A stretch of 64,000 nt of DNA from contig SFIQ01000005.1 in the NCBI GenBank assembly GCA_004555265.1, positions 74,076 through 138,075 of the forward strand, written 5' to 3'. Below, one piece after another: positions 8,912 through 17,298 of the stretch. Position 1 is the stretch's first letter; each line of letters begins with the position of its first letter. Made by a program: the position numbers and the translations under genes. The DNA is from Ruminococcus sp. (lineage in GTDB: Bacteria > Bacillota > Clostridia > Oscillospirales > Acutalibacteraceae). Under the pieces are notes generated by a model. It searched no databases, was not told the origin of the DNA, and saw nothing but the letters and a program-made list of their open reading frames with translations.

Positions 8912-10045
8912 ATGATGAAAATTGTATTTGCCGCAGGCGGCACGGGCGGGCACATCAACCCTGCACTCAGCGCCGCAGGCGAGGTGCAACGCAGGTATCC
9001 CGACGCCGAGATTTTGTTTATCGGCACGGCGAACCATATGGAGGCACGCTTGGTGCCCGCGGCGGGCTTTGCGTTCAAAACCATCGAAATCGCGGGCTTT
9101 CAACGAAAACCCACGCCGAAAAATATCATCAAAAACATCAAAACCGTGGGTTTGCTGTTCAAATCTACGGGGGAAGTCAAAAAGATTTTAAAGCATTTTG
9201 CGCCCGATGCGGTTGTGGGCTTCGGTGGCTATGTCAGCGGGCCGGTGCTGCGCACTGCCGCCAAAATGGGCATCAAAACCGCCATTCACGAGCAAAACGC
9301 CTATCCGGGCGTAACGAATAAAGCACTCGCAAAAACCGCCGACGCGATTATGCTTACCGTCGAGGCGGCAAAGGCGCATTTTCCTGCCTGCAAAGTCGAG
9401 CCGATTGTGACGGGACTGCCCGTGCGGCACGAGATTTTGGAGGCGGACCGTGATTTTGCGCGCGCCGCGCTTTCTGTGCCCGATAATGCAATGCTGATTT
9501 TGTCCATGGGTGGCAGTCTCGGCGCGAAAGCGATTAACGAGGCGATGACAGAACTCATTGCCGCGCGTTATACCGACAAAGAACTGTTTTTCCTGCACGC
9601 CACGGGCAAATACGGGAAATGGGTGCCTGACAAACTGCGCGAGCATGGCGTGGATGTGGACAAGTGTAAAAATGTTGTCATCCGCGAATACATTGACGAT
9701 ATGGACACCTGCCTTGCCGCCGCGGATTTGGTCATCGGCCGCGCGGGGGCGTCGTCTCTTTCCGAAATTGAGGCAACAGGCAAAGCCTCCATTTTAATTC
9801 CGTCACCGAATGTCGCCGAAAACCACCAATACCACAATGCGATGGCACTTGTAAACAACGGTGCGGCGCAGATTTTAGAAGAAAAAGATTTGACCGCCGA
9901 ACGGTTGATTTCTATGGTAGACGCGCTCAAAAATGACCGTAATGCTCTACGGGACCTCGGCGACAACGCAAAAAAAATGGCGGTAACCGATTCTGCAAAA
10001 GTGATTTGCGACATCATTGTTTCACTGGCACAGTCCGCAGACTAA
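8912..10045 (+). CDS. murG: UDP-GlcNAc--undecaprenyl-PP-MurNAc-pentapeptide GlcNAc transferase
   Basis: Peripheral membrane GT28 glycosyltransferase converting lipid I to lipid II. It begins with the glycine-rich loop AAGGTGGHINPAL, contains the VVGFGGYVSGPV and HEQNAYPG motifs of the N-domain and SMGGSLGAKAIN plus RAGASSLSEIEATG in the C-domain UDP-GlcNAc site. Length 377 residues, a little longer than the usual 355-365. Tandem ATG codons at 8912/8915 follow GAAAGGGGAAGG. Confidence 0.96.
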   Translation: MMKIVFAAGGTGGHINPALSAAGEVQRRYPDAEILFIGTANHMEARLVPAAGFAFKTIEIAGFQRKPTPKNIIKNIKTVGLLFKSTGEVKKILKHFAPDAVVGFGGYVSGPVLRTAAKMGIKTAIHEQNAYPGVTNKALAKTADAIMLTVEAAKAHFPACKVEPIVTGLPVRHEILEADRDFARAALSVPDNAMLILSMGGSLGAKAINEAMTELIAARYTDKELFFLHATGKYGKWVPDKLREHGVDVDKCKNVVIREYIDDMDTCLAAADLVIGRAGASSLSEIEATGKASILIPSPNVAENHQYHNAMALVNNGAAQILEEKDLTAERLISMVDALKNDRNALRDLGDNAKKMAVTDSAKVICDIIVSLAQSAD

Positions 10046-10122
10046 TCACCGCCGAGGGCACCTTTGCATAGGATAAAACGCAGAGGGGAATTCCCCGCTT
10101 CCTATGGTAAGGGGTGCTGAAC

Positions 10123-11529
10123 TTGGAAAAAATCATCATTCACGGGCAAAAGCGCCTAAACGGCGAAATCGAGGTGCACGGTTCTAAAAACAGCGCTTTG
10201 CCGATTTTGGCGGCGTCTGCACTTGTGGGCGGCGTTTCGGAAATACATAACTGCCCGCGCCTGTCCGATGTGGACGCGGCAATTAAAATTCTCACACATC
10301 TCGGTTGCCGTGTCAGCCGTACCGGGCACACAGTCACGGTGGATGCAAGCGGGATGTCGGGCTGTGAAATTCCCGACGAACTGATGCGCGAAATGCGCTC
10401 CTCGGTTGTTTTTTTAGGTGCGATTTTGGGGCGCACAAAAGAGGCGCGTCTGTCCACGCCCGGCGGGTGCGAAATCGGTCTTCGACCGATAGATTTGCAT
10501 TTGTCTGCTATGGAACAGCTCGGTGCAAAGCTCACCGAGGATGCCGGAAAATTGCAGTTCACTGCCCCCGACGGGCTTACGGGCGCGCGAATTACCTTGA
10601 CCTTTCCGAGCGTCGGCGCAACGGAGAATATCATTATCGCCGCCGCGACGGCAAAGGGCAGAACGGTGCTGACCAACGCCGCACGCGAGCCGGAAATCAG
10701 TGACTTGGCAGATTATTTGAATGGTTGCGGTGCGCATATCCACGGCGCGGGGGACAGTACCGTGGTCATCGACGGCGTGCCCGCCCTGCACGGCACAAGC
10801 CATACAGTCATTCCCGACCGCATCGCCGCCTCCACCTATTTGCTTGCAGGCGCTGTTACCCAAGGGCGCATTTGCGTACGGGATATTATCCCCGCGCATT
10901 TGGGGGCGCTGCTTCCCGTGCTCAAAGAGGCGGGTTGTGATTTGCGGTGCAGTGACCGTTGGATTTGTTTAAGCGCACCGCCGCGCCTGCAACGTGTAAA
11001 AATGACAAGAACCATGCCCTATCCGGGCTTTCCGACCGATGTGCAGGCGCCGCTTTCCGCGATGTTGACCGTGGCAGACGGCACTTCGGTCATTGTGGAA
11101 AATATCTTTGAGAGCCGTTACAAACACGCCGGGGAATTGGTGCGCTTCGGCGCGAAAATCAGCGTGGAGGGGCGCACCGAAGTCATTGAAGGCGTGCCGT
11201 ATTTGACGGGCGTGCACGCGACAGCGCCGGATTTGCGCGGTGGATTTGCGCTGATGATTGCGGGGCTTGCCGCCCACGGCGAAACCGTACTTGGCGGTGT
11301 GGAACATATTGACAGAGGGTATGAGGCACCCGAAGCCGTTTTGGCTTCGCTCGGTGCGGATGTGAAAAGGATACAGGACTATGCAAGAGAAAAACAAACC
11401 TACACGCCGTCCGTCGAACGCGCGGCCGACACAGCAACGCACGAGCGCGCAACCGACGAAGCGCACAACGGCGCCGCAAAAGCAGGTGCGGCGCAACCCG
11501 CAGCAGCCCGCGCCGCGGCAGGCGCGTGA
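10123..11529 (+). CDS. murA: UDP-N-acetylglucosamine 1-carboxyvinyltransferase with Ala-rich C-terminal extension
   Basis: First committed enzyme of peptidoglycan synthesis (PEP + UDP-GlcNAc), target of fosfomycin. It shows GSKNSALPILAA at the start, the catalytic-Cys loop PGGCEIGLRPID (Cys116, so expected to bind fosfomycin) and the PTDVQAPLSAML motif. TTG 10123 is preferred, with AAGGGG 8 bases upstream; GTG 10114 is an alternative. The normal MurA fold should end near GADVKRIQDY; about 45 further Ala/Thr/Arg-rich residues are encoded in the stretch that overlaps the divIB start in another frame (11381-11529). The tail is unlikely to be catalytic. Confidence 0.93.
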   Translation: MEKIIIHGQKRLNGEIEVHGSKNSALPILAASALVGGVSEIHNCPRLSDVDAAIKILTHLGCRVSRTGHTVTVDASGMSGCEIPDELMREMRSSVVFLGAILGRTKEARLSTPGGCEIGLRPIDLHLSAMEQLGAKLTEDAGKLQFTAPDGLTGARITLTFPSVGATENIIIAAATAKGRTVLTNAAREPEISDLADYLNGCGAHIHGAGDSTVVIDGVPALHGTSHTVIPDRIAASTYLLAGAVTQGRICVRDIIPAHLGALLPVLKEAGCDLRCSDRWICLSAPPRLQRVKMTRTMPYPGFPTDVQAPLSAMLTVADGTSVIVENIFESRYKHAGELVRFGAKISVEGRTEVIEGVPYLTGVHATAPDLRGGFALMIAGLAAHGETVLGGVEHIDRGYEAPEAVLASLGADVKRIQDYAREKQTYTPSVERAADTATHERATDEAHNGAAKAGAAQPAAARAAAGA

Positions 11530-12403
11530 GCCGCTTTCCAATGACGAGCGTCGCCGCTTGCGTGCCGAGCGCGCAAAAAAACGGCGCAGACGCCGCAATC
11601 TCCTTATCGGTTCGGTGCTCACTATTTTAATTTTGACGGTGGGAATCGTGTTGTGTTTGACGGTGTTTTTCAAGATTGCGAACATTGAAGTTGCCGGCGA
11701 TGAGATTTATAACGCCGAGCAAATCATAGAGGCGTCGGGCATCACTGTCGGCGAAAATATGTTTTTAACTTCCGCAAAAAATGCCGCCGCGGCGATTGAA
11801 AAAGACCTACCGTATGTGGAAAAAGCAGAAATCAAACGCAGTCTTTCCTGCACGGTGACCATCACGGTCACGAAAGCGACCGCGGTCGCCGCCTTGCCGG
11901 ACGGTGACGCTTATATTCTGCTGAATGCATCGGGCAAGGTGTTGGAGGACGGCGTTATGGCGCTGTCCGACGATGTTTTGGTGTTGGAGGCGGGTGCGGT
12001 GTCCTCAGCTGTGCCGGGCGAGCTTGTTACATTTGAAAACGAAAGCGCCGCGTCTGACTTTGTGTCCGTTTTTGACGCCCTGCAAAACGGCGGCATTACG
12101 GGGCTGACGCAGTTGGATGTGCGTGACCGCCTGCAAATTACGGCGACCTATCAAAACCGCATTGTTTTAAACCTCGGCGAGGTCTCATCTGTTGCGAATA
12201 AAACCGATTTTATCAAAGCCACCTTAGACCGCTGTGAACAAAATACACCGGGCTTTAAGGGGAGCATTGACTTTTCCATTGACAAAAAAGCCTTTCAAAA
12301 TGCCGAGGAGGAGTCTACAAACGCCACGTCTGTAAGTGAAACACCTTTACAGGGAAATGCGGCAGAAGAACCGAATTCGGAAACCACCGCAAAAGCGGCA
12401 TAA
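11381..12403 (+). CDS. divIB: Cell division protein DivIB/FtsQ
   Basis: Bitopic division protein. The N-terminal 75 residues are a cytoplasmic low-complexity tail rich in Arg, Gln, Pro and Thr, followed by a membrane segment (LLIGSVLTILILTVGIVLCL), then a POTRA domain (FKIANIEVAGDEIYNAEQI) and the FtsQ/DivIB beta domain. It stabilises FtsL/FtsB-type proteins at the septum. ATG 11381 has AAAAGGA 9 bases upstream. Its first 149 bases overlap the 3' end of murA in a different frame, an unusually long overlap. The transcript appears to end between here and the ftsZ promoter; no clear terminator was seen. Confidence 0.92.
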   Translation: MQEKNKPTRRPSNARPTQQRTSAQPTKRTTAPQKQVRRNPQQPAPRQAREPLSNDERRRLRAERAKKRRRRRNLLIGSVLTILILTVGIVLCLTVFFKIANIEVAGDEIYNAEQIIEASGITVGENMFLTSAKNAAAAIEKDLPYVEKAEIKRSLSCTVTITVTKATAVAALPDGDAYILLNASGKVLEDGVMALSDDVLVLEAGAVSSAVPGELVTFENESAASDFVSVFDALQNGGITGLTQLDVRDRLQITATYQNRIVLNLGEVSSVANKTDFIKATLDRCEQNTPGFKGSIDFSIDKKAFQNAEEESTNATSVSETPLQGNAAEEPNSETTAKAA

Positions 12404-12471
12404 AACATAGTGTGTAAAGATGATTTACTTGTCGTGACAGGCAATTCCACTTGTCAATCTGAAAAAACTTG

Positions 12472-12500
12472 TTGAAATTCCGAAAGAACTGTGTTACAAT
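12472..12500 (+). promoter_or_regulatory. sigma-A promoter of ftsZ
   Basis: TTGAAA (12472-12477), a 17-base spacer and TACAAT (12495-12500). The expected transcript start near 12507 leaves a leader of about 78 bases before the ftsZ ATG, so ftsZ can be transcribed separately from the dcw operon. Confidence 0.8.
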
Positions 12501-12584
12501 AACCAAAATAGGTTAATTGGGGCAGAAATGCCGCAAACTATATTGTGTGAAAGTCGAAGATTTATATAGGAGGATGTTCATATT

Positions 12585-13685
12585 ATGGCATACGAAATGG
12601 ACAATGAATTTCAGGATGTAACCAATATTAAAGTCATCGGCGTCGGTGGCGGCGGCGGGAATGCCGTCAACCGTATGGTGCAGGCGGGGCTGTCGGGTAT
12701 TGAACTGATTGCCGTCAATACCGACAAGCAGACCTTGACCTTCTCCAAAGCCACGCAGAAAATCCAAATCGGCGAAAAATTGACCGGCGGCCGCGGCGCG
12801 GGCGCAAAACCCGAGGTTGGGCAAAAAGCGGCGGAGGAAAGCCGTGACGCGATTATCGACGCGCTCAACGACACCCAAATGGTATTTATCACCGCGGGTA
12901 TGGGCGGCGGTACCGGCACAGGCGCCGCACCCGTCATTGCCGAAATTGCCAAAGAAAAAGGCATTCTTACCGTCGGCATTGTTACCAAACCTTTTGCATT
13001 TGAGGGCAAACGCCGTATGGAACAGGCGGAGGCGGGGATTGCCGAGCTTGCAGGTCATGTGGACTCGTTGGTGGTTATCCCCAATGAACGCCTGAAACAG
13101 GTATCTGACCAGAAAATTACGCTTGCAAACGCCTTTGAAATTGCAGACGATGTTCTTCGTTCGGGCGTCAAGAGCATTTCGGATTTGATTATCAACCCGG
13201 CGCTTATCAATTTGGACTTTGCCGATGTCACTGCGGTTATGAAAGACGCCGGCCATGCGCATATGGGCGTCGGCACCGCTACGGGGAAGGACAAGGCTGA
13301 GCAGGCGGCGCAGAAAGCCATTTCCAGCCCGCTGTTGGAGTCTACCATTGACGGCGCAAAGGGCATTATTATCAGCATTGCCGCTTCCGAGGACATCGGC
13401 CTAGAAGATATTGATACCGCGGCAGGGATTGTCCGTGCGGCGGCAGATGAAGACGCCAATATCATCTTCGGTGTGGATTTGAAACCGGAGCTGGAAGATA
13501 CCATGACCATCACCGTCATTGCCACGGGCTTCGGCAGCGATGAAAACGGGATGCCGAAAAAGCCGAACGGCGCGTTCTCCTTTGAGGATGACAAACCGTT
13601 AGACGATATTTCGAGCACCAGCACCGGCTTTGACCCGAACGACGGCTACATTGATGTGTTGGATATTTTCAACGGCAGAAAATAA
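12585..13685 (+). CDS. ftsZ: Cell division GTPase FtsZ
   Basis: Tubulin-like GTPase that forms the Z ring. The 366-residue protein has the early GVGGGGGNAVNRM motif, the tubulin signature GGGTGTG (in GMGGGTGTGAAP), the T7 synergy loop with NLDFADVTAVM, a short linker and a C-terminal tail ending in DVLDIFNGRK, the conserved peptide that binds FtsA/SepF-type partners. ATG 12585 follows AGGAGGATG. A strong terminator lies 18 bases after the stop. Confidence 0.98.
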   Translation: MAYEMDNEFQDVTNIKVIGVGGGGGNAVNRMVQAGLSGIELIAVNTDKQTLTFSKATQKIQIGEKLTGGRGAGAKPEVGQKAAEESRDAIIDALNDTQMVFITAGMGGGTGTGAAPVIAEIAKEKGILTVGIVTKPFAFEGKRRMEQAEAGIAELAGHVDSLVVIPNERLKQVSDQKITLANAFEIADDVLRSGVKSISDLIINPALINLDFADVTAVMKDAGHAHMGVGTATGKDKAEQAAQKAISSPLLESTIDGAKGIIISIAASEDIGLEDIDTAAGIVRAAADEDANIIFGVDLKPELEDTMTITVIATGFGSDENGMPKKPNGAFSFEDDKPLDDISSTSTGFDPNDGYIDVLDIFNGRK

Positions 13686-13703
13686 TTGGATTTAATCAGT
13701 TTT

Positions 13704-13731
13704 GCCGCCCGCAAAAACGGGCGGCATTTTT
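13704..13731 (+). terminator. Intrinsic terminator after ftsZ
   Basis: Perfect 8-bp GC stem (13704-13711 with 13718-13725), loop CAAAAA, then ATTTTTT. Confidence 0.92.
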
Positions 13732-13745
13732 TCTGTGCATTGCAT

Positions 13746-13783
13746 TAAAAAAGCAGAGAAGTTTGCACTTCCCTGCTTTTTTG
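13746..13783 (-). terminator. Intrinsic terminator of ackA
   Basis: On the minus strand a GCAGGGAAG / CTTCTCTGC stem with loop TGCAAA is followed by TTTTTT. A-runs on the other side could let it work in both directions. Confidence 0.85.
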
Positions 13784-13799
13784 CTGTTTAAAATACGGC

Positions 13800-15023
13800 T
13801 TACAGCGCGTTGACAATATCTCTCGTATCGCGCGCAATGAGCAATTCCTCATTGGTCGGCAGTACGAATACACGGACTTTGGAATTCGCGGTGGAGATTT
13901 CGCCCTCTTTGCCTTTGACAAGCGTTGCGTTGAAGGGCTTGTCAATTTCAATGCCGAGGAAAGAAAGTCTGTCGCAAACAATCGCGCGCATATCGTCGGC
14001 GTTTTCGCCGATGCCGCCCGTAAAGACAATCGCGTCCAGCCCGTCCATTGCGGCGGTGTAAGAGCCGATGTATTTCACGATTTCATAAATTTGCATATCG
14101 CGGGCAAGTTTGGCGCGCTCGTCGCCCTCTGCCGCGGCTTTTTTAATATCGCGGTCATCCGAGGAAAGCCCCGAAACACCCAAAATGCCGGATTGCTTGT
14201 TGAGCAGGGTATCCATCTCGTCGGGGGTCTTGCCCTCTTTTTTCATAATATACAGCACCGCCGACGGGTCGATTGCCCCTGTGCGTGTGCCCATGATTTC
14301 GCCGTCCAAAGGGGTAAGACCCATGGAGGTGTCAATTACTTTGCCGTTTTTCACCGCGGTAATCGAAGACCCGTTGCCCAAATGGCAGGTGATGATTTTA
14401 AGGTCTTCAATTGGTTTTTGCATCACTTCTGCACAGCGTGCGCTGACGAAGCGGTGCGAAGTGCCGTGAAAACCGTATTTACGTATTTTGTATTTTTCAT
14501 AATATGCATACGGCAATCCGAACATATACGCCTCGGGCGGCATGGTGGAGTGGAATGCGTTGTCGAACACGGCAACCTGCGGAACTTTATCGCCGAACAG
14601 TTCAATGCTGGCGTTAATGCCCTCAATGTGCGCGAGATTGTGTAACGGTGCCAAGTCGCAAAGGCTCTGAATGCCGTCAATGACGCTTTGGTCAATCAGC
14701 ACGCTTTTGTTAAACAGCGCGCCGCCCTGCACCACGCGGTGCCCGACTGCGGTAATTTCGGAAATATCGTCAATGACTTTGCTTTCGCCGGTGGTTAAAA
14801 GTTCTTTCACCACATGGAAAGCCGCCGTATGATTTTCCATCGGGACGAGTTTGTCCTTCACCTTCACCTCAACGCCGTTCGGGTAGTGTGTGTAAGAAAC
14901 ACAGCTTTTGGCGGTGTCCTTTACGCGTTCGCAAATGCCTTTGGCGATGAGTTGTTCGTTTTCCATGTCAATCAACTGATATTTCAGCGATGAACTGCCT
15001 GCATTGATAACCAGGATTTTCAA
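13800..15023 (-). CDS. ackA: Acetate kinase
   Basis: Cytoplasmic ASKHA-fold kinase interconverting acetate + ATP and acetyl phosphate + ADP, normally the last energy-yielding step of acetogenic fermentation. Motifs: KILVINAGSSSLKYQL at the start, NRVVQGGALF-type block (HRVVQGGALF), the FHGTSHRFV and HLGNGSS phosphate motifs, DTSMGLTPLDG, and VFTGGIGENA near the C-terminus. TTG at 15023 follows a GGGGG ribosome site and gives 407 residues, the usual size. No pta gene is adjacent. It diverges from tmcAL, whose product also uses acetate. Confidence 0.97.
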   Translation of the reverse strand: MKILVINAGSSSLKYQLIDMENEQLIAKGICERVKDTAKSCVSYTHYPNGVEVKVKDKLVPMENHTAAFHVVKELLTTGESKVIDDISEITAVGHRVVQGGALFNKSVLIDQSVIDGIQSLCDLAPLHNLAHIEGINASIELFGDKVPQVAVFDNAFHSTMPPEAYMFGLPYAYYEKYKIRKYGFHGTSHRFVSARCAEVMQKPIEDLKIITCHLGNGSSITAVKNGKVIDTSMGLTPLDGEIMGTRTGAIDPSAVLYIMKKEGKTPDEMDTLLNKQSGILGVSGLSSDDRDIKKAAAEGDERAKLARDMQIYEIVKYIGSYTAAMDGLDAIVFTGGIGENADDMRAIVCDRLSFLGIEIDKPFNATLVKGKEGEISTANSKVRVFVLPTNEELLIARDTRDIVNAL

Positions 15024-15072
15024 AAAAATTCCCCCAAACAAATTAAACTTGCAAGAAATCACAGTTTAGATT

Positions 15073-15101
15073 ATTATATACTTGTTCTATGGAAATTTCA
15101 A
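15073..15101 (-). promoter_or_regulatory. sigma-A promoter of ackA
   Basis: Reading leftward: TTGAAA (15101-15096), 17-base spacer, TATAAT (15078-15073), a near-consensus promoter. It sits under the tmcAL ribosome-site region, so the two divergent genes share a compact control zone. Confidence 0.82.
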
Positions 15102-15121
15102 GTGGCAAGAGGAAGAAATCT

Positions 15122-16312
15122 ATGGCGGTAGCAGGCGTAATTGCAGAATTCAATCCGTTTCACAACGGGCACAAGTATTTGCTGTCCGCGGCGCGTAATG
15201 CGGCGGCGGACGGCGTTGCGGTTGTGCTGGGCGGCAATTTCACCCAACGCGGCGAACCGGCGCTGTGCGATAAGCATTACCGCGCGGCGGCGGCGCTCTG
15301 TAACGGCGCGGATTTGGTGTTGGAATTGCCGATTGCCTTTTCGCTTGCCACGGCGCAGACCTTTGCTTTGGGCGGCGTCGGGGTGCTTTCCGCTTTGGGG
15401 ATGGTGGACACGCTCGTATTCGGGAGCGAATGCGGTGATATTGCGCGCCTTTCTGCGGCGGCAGATGCCGTTGCCGACCCGCGCGCCGAAACCGCATTAC
15501 AGGAATACTTGCAAAAGGGCTTGCCCTTTCCCGCCGCGCGCGAAGCGGCGGTTCGGCAGGCGTTCGGGGACGCGGTCGCCGATGTACTGCACAGTCCAAA
15601 CGATATTCTGGGACTGGAATATCTGCGCGCCGTGCGTGCGTATCAAGCGCCGTTTTCCTGTGTAGCGGTGCCGCGTGTCGGGCATGCGCATGACGCGCAA
15701 AGCCCTTGCGGCGCGTATGCCTCCGCCACGCTGTTGCGTGAAAAAATCCGCGCAGGGGAGGCGGTGTCCGATTTTATGCCGCAAAATGCATACGAAATCC
15801 TGCAAACGGCTGTTCTTCGGCACGAAGCGCCGTCCGATTACACCAAACTCGACACAGCGGTGCTCGGCTTTTTGCGCACGGCGTCACCCGCCGATTTTAC
15901 AGGCGTACCCGATGTGTCCGAGGGGATTGAAAACCGTATTCTCACCGCCGCAAAAACAGCAAAAACGCTGTGGGCGGTGTTTGATGCGGCAAAAACCAAA
16001 CGCTATACGCACGCGCGCATTCGCCGTGTGGTGCTTGCCGCCTTTTTGGGGCTGAAATCCGAGATACAGCAAAACGGCGTGCCGTATATTCGCGTGTTGG
16101 GCTTTACCGAGCGCGGAAAATCCCTGTTGCGCACCGCGCGCGAAACGGCAAAATTGCCAATTGTTATGCGTGCTTCCGATTTGGAAGTCTGCTCCCCCGC
16201 GGCGCAGGCACTGTTTCGCTTGGAATGCAAGTCCACTGACATTTTTAATCTCACCTTGCCCGAAATTCGTCCCTGCGGCACCGAAATGACCGACAATTTG
16301 GTGCGATTTTGA
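15122..16312 (+). CDS. tmcAL: tRNA(Met) cytidine acetate ligase (YlbM family)
   Basis: TmcAL activates acetate with ATP and acetylates the wobble cytidine (C34) of elongator tRNA-Met. The nucleotidyltransferase domain shows VAGVIAEFNPFHNGHKYLL with the HNGH (HxGH) motif, VVLGGNFTQRGEPAL, LELP and SECGD segments and the SPNDILGLEYL block typical of YlbM. ATG 15122 follows AAGAGGAAG and gives 396 residues; ATG 15089 is in frame but lies within the ackA promoter region. Acetate, its substrate, is the product of the divergent ackA. Confidence 0.93.
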   Translation: MAVAGVIAEFNPFHNGHKYLLSAARNAAADGVAVVLGGNFTQRGEPALCDKHYRAAAALCNGADLVLELPIAFSLATAQTFALGGVGVLSALGMVDTLVFGSECGDIARLSAAADAVADPRAETALQEYLQKGLPFPAAREAAVRQAFGDAVADVLHSPNDILGLEYLRAVRAYQAPFSCVAVPRVGHAHDAQSPCGAYASATLLREKIRAGEAVSDFMPQNAYEILQTAVLRHEAPSDYTKLDTAVLGFLRTASPADFTGVPDVSEGIENRILTAAKTAKTLWAVFDAAKTKRYTHARIRRVVLAAFLGLKSEIQQNGVPYIRVLGFTERGKSLLRTARETAKLPIVMRASDLEVCSPAAQALFRLECKSTDIFNLTLPEIRPCGTEMTDNLVRF

Positions 16313-16352
16313 AATTTTTTGCAAGTCTGCTTGCATTTTTATAAGTTTTTGC

Positions 16353-16380
16353 TTGATTTTGCGGCGGAAAAGTCTATAAT
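16353..16380 (+). promoter_or_regulatory. sigma-A promoter of the RpiR-type gene
   Basis: TTGATT (16353-16358), 16-base spacer, TATAAT (16375-16380), 36 bases before ATG 16417. Confidence 0.65.
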
Positions 16381-16416
16381 AGAAATACTGAAAATCACAA
16401 CGAGAAGGAATGGAAA

Positions 16417-17298
16417 ATGAACGAACCGTTGCTGGCAAAAATGGAGGAAAGCATCCGCAGGCTTTCCAAAGGGCATAAAAAAATTGCCGCCTATATCAAA
16501 GAGAATTATGACAAAGCGGCATTTATGACCGCCGCCGCGCTCGGCAAAAAGGTCGGCGTGAGCGAGTCTACCGTGGTGCGTTTTGCAACGGAGTTAGGGT
16601 TTAAGGGGTACCCCGAACTGCAACGCGCCTTACAACAAATGATTAAATCCAAACTGACCGCCGTACAGCGTATGGAGGTTTCGCAAACCCTCATCGGCGA
16701 CGGCGATATTATCAACAGCGTGCTCACCGGGGATATAGAGCTTATCCGCGAAACGGCGGAACGCACCTCGCGGGACGATTTTAAACATGCGCTCGCCGAA
16801 ATTAACCGCGCGAAGCGGATTTACATTTTGGGCGTGCGCTCGTCTGCGGCGCTCGCGTCCTTTTTGGCATTCTATTTCAATTTGGTTTTTGATTCGGTCG
16901 TGCTGGTCGATACTTCCAGTGCTTCGGAAATGTTTGAGCAGATGTTCCGCATTGATGAAAACGATGTCTGTATTGCGATAAGCTTCCCGCGGTACTCCAA
17001 ACAAACCGTGAATGCCATGCGCTTTATTGCAGACCGTAAGGCGAAAATTATCGCCATTACCGATACCGATAAGTCGCCTATTGCCTCTTTTGCCGACTAT
17101 TTGTTGGTGGCACGCAGCGATATGGCGTCGGTGGTGGACTCTTTAACCGCGCCGTTAAGCCTCATAAACGCGCTGATTGTCGGCGTAACGCTTTCGCGCC
17201 GCGAGGAAGTGTACGATAACTTCAATAAATTAGAAGGTATTTGGGACGAATACCAGGTTTACGAAAAAACGGAGGAATTGGCTTCTGATGCAACCTAA
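16417..17298 (+). CDS. MurR/RpiR family transcriptional regulator (HTH + SIS)
   Basis: 293-residue regulator. The N-terminal HTH_6 domain (about residues 1-80) has LSKGHKKIAAYI, VGVSESTVVRFATELGFKGYPEL; the C-terminal SIS sugar-phosphate isomerase-like domain (about 105-260) has IYILGVRSSAALASF and IAISFPRYSKQTV. Family members sense a phosphosugar. It overlaps the next flavoprotein gene by 11 bases and heads the run to cmk and plsC, so there is no sugar gene next to it that would reveal the ligand. Confidence 0.9.
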   Translation: MNEPLLAKMEESIRRLSKGHKKIAAYIKENYDKAAFMTAAALGKKVGVSESTVVRFATELGFKGYPELQRALQQMIKSKLTAVQRMEVSQTLIGDGDIINSVLTGDIELIRETAERTSRDDFKHALAEINRAKRIYILGVRSSAALASFLAFYFNLVFDSVVLVDTSSASEMFEQMFRIDENDVCIAISFPRYSKQTVNAMRFIADRKAKIIAITDTDKSPIASFADYLLVARSDMASVVDSLTAPLSLINALIVGVTLSRREEVYDNFNKLEGIWDEYQVYEKTEELASDAT

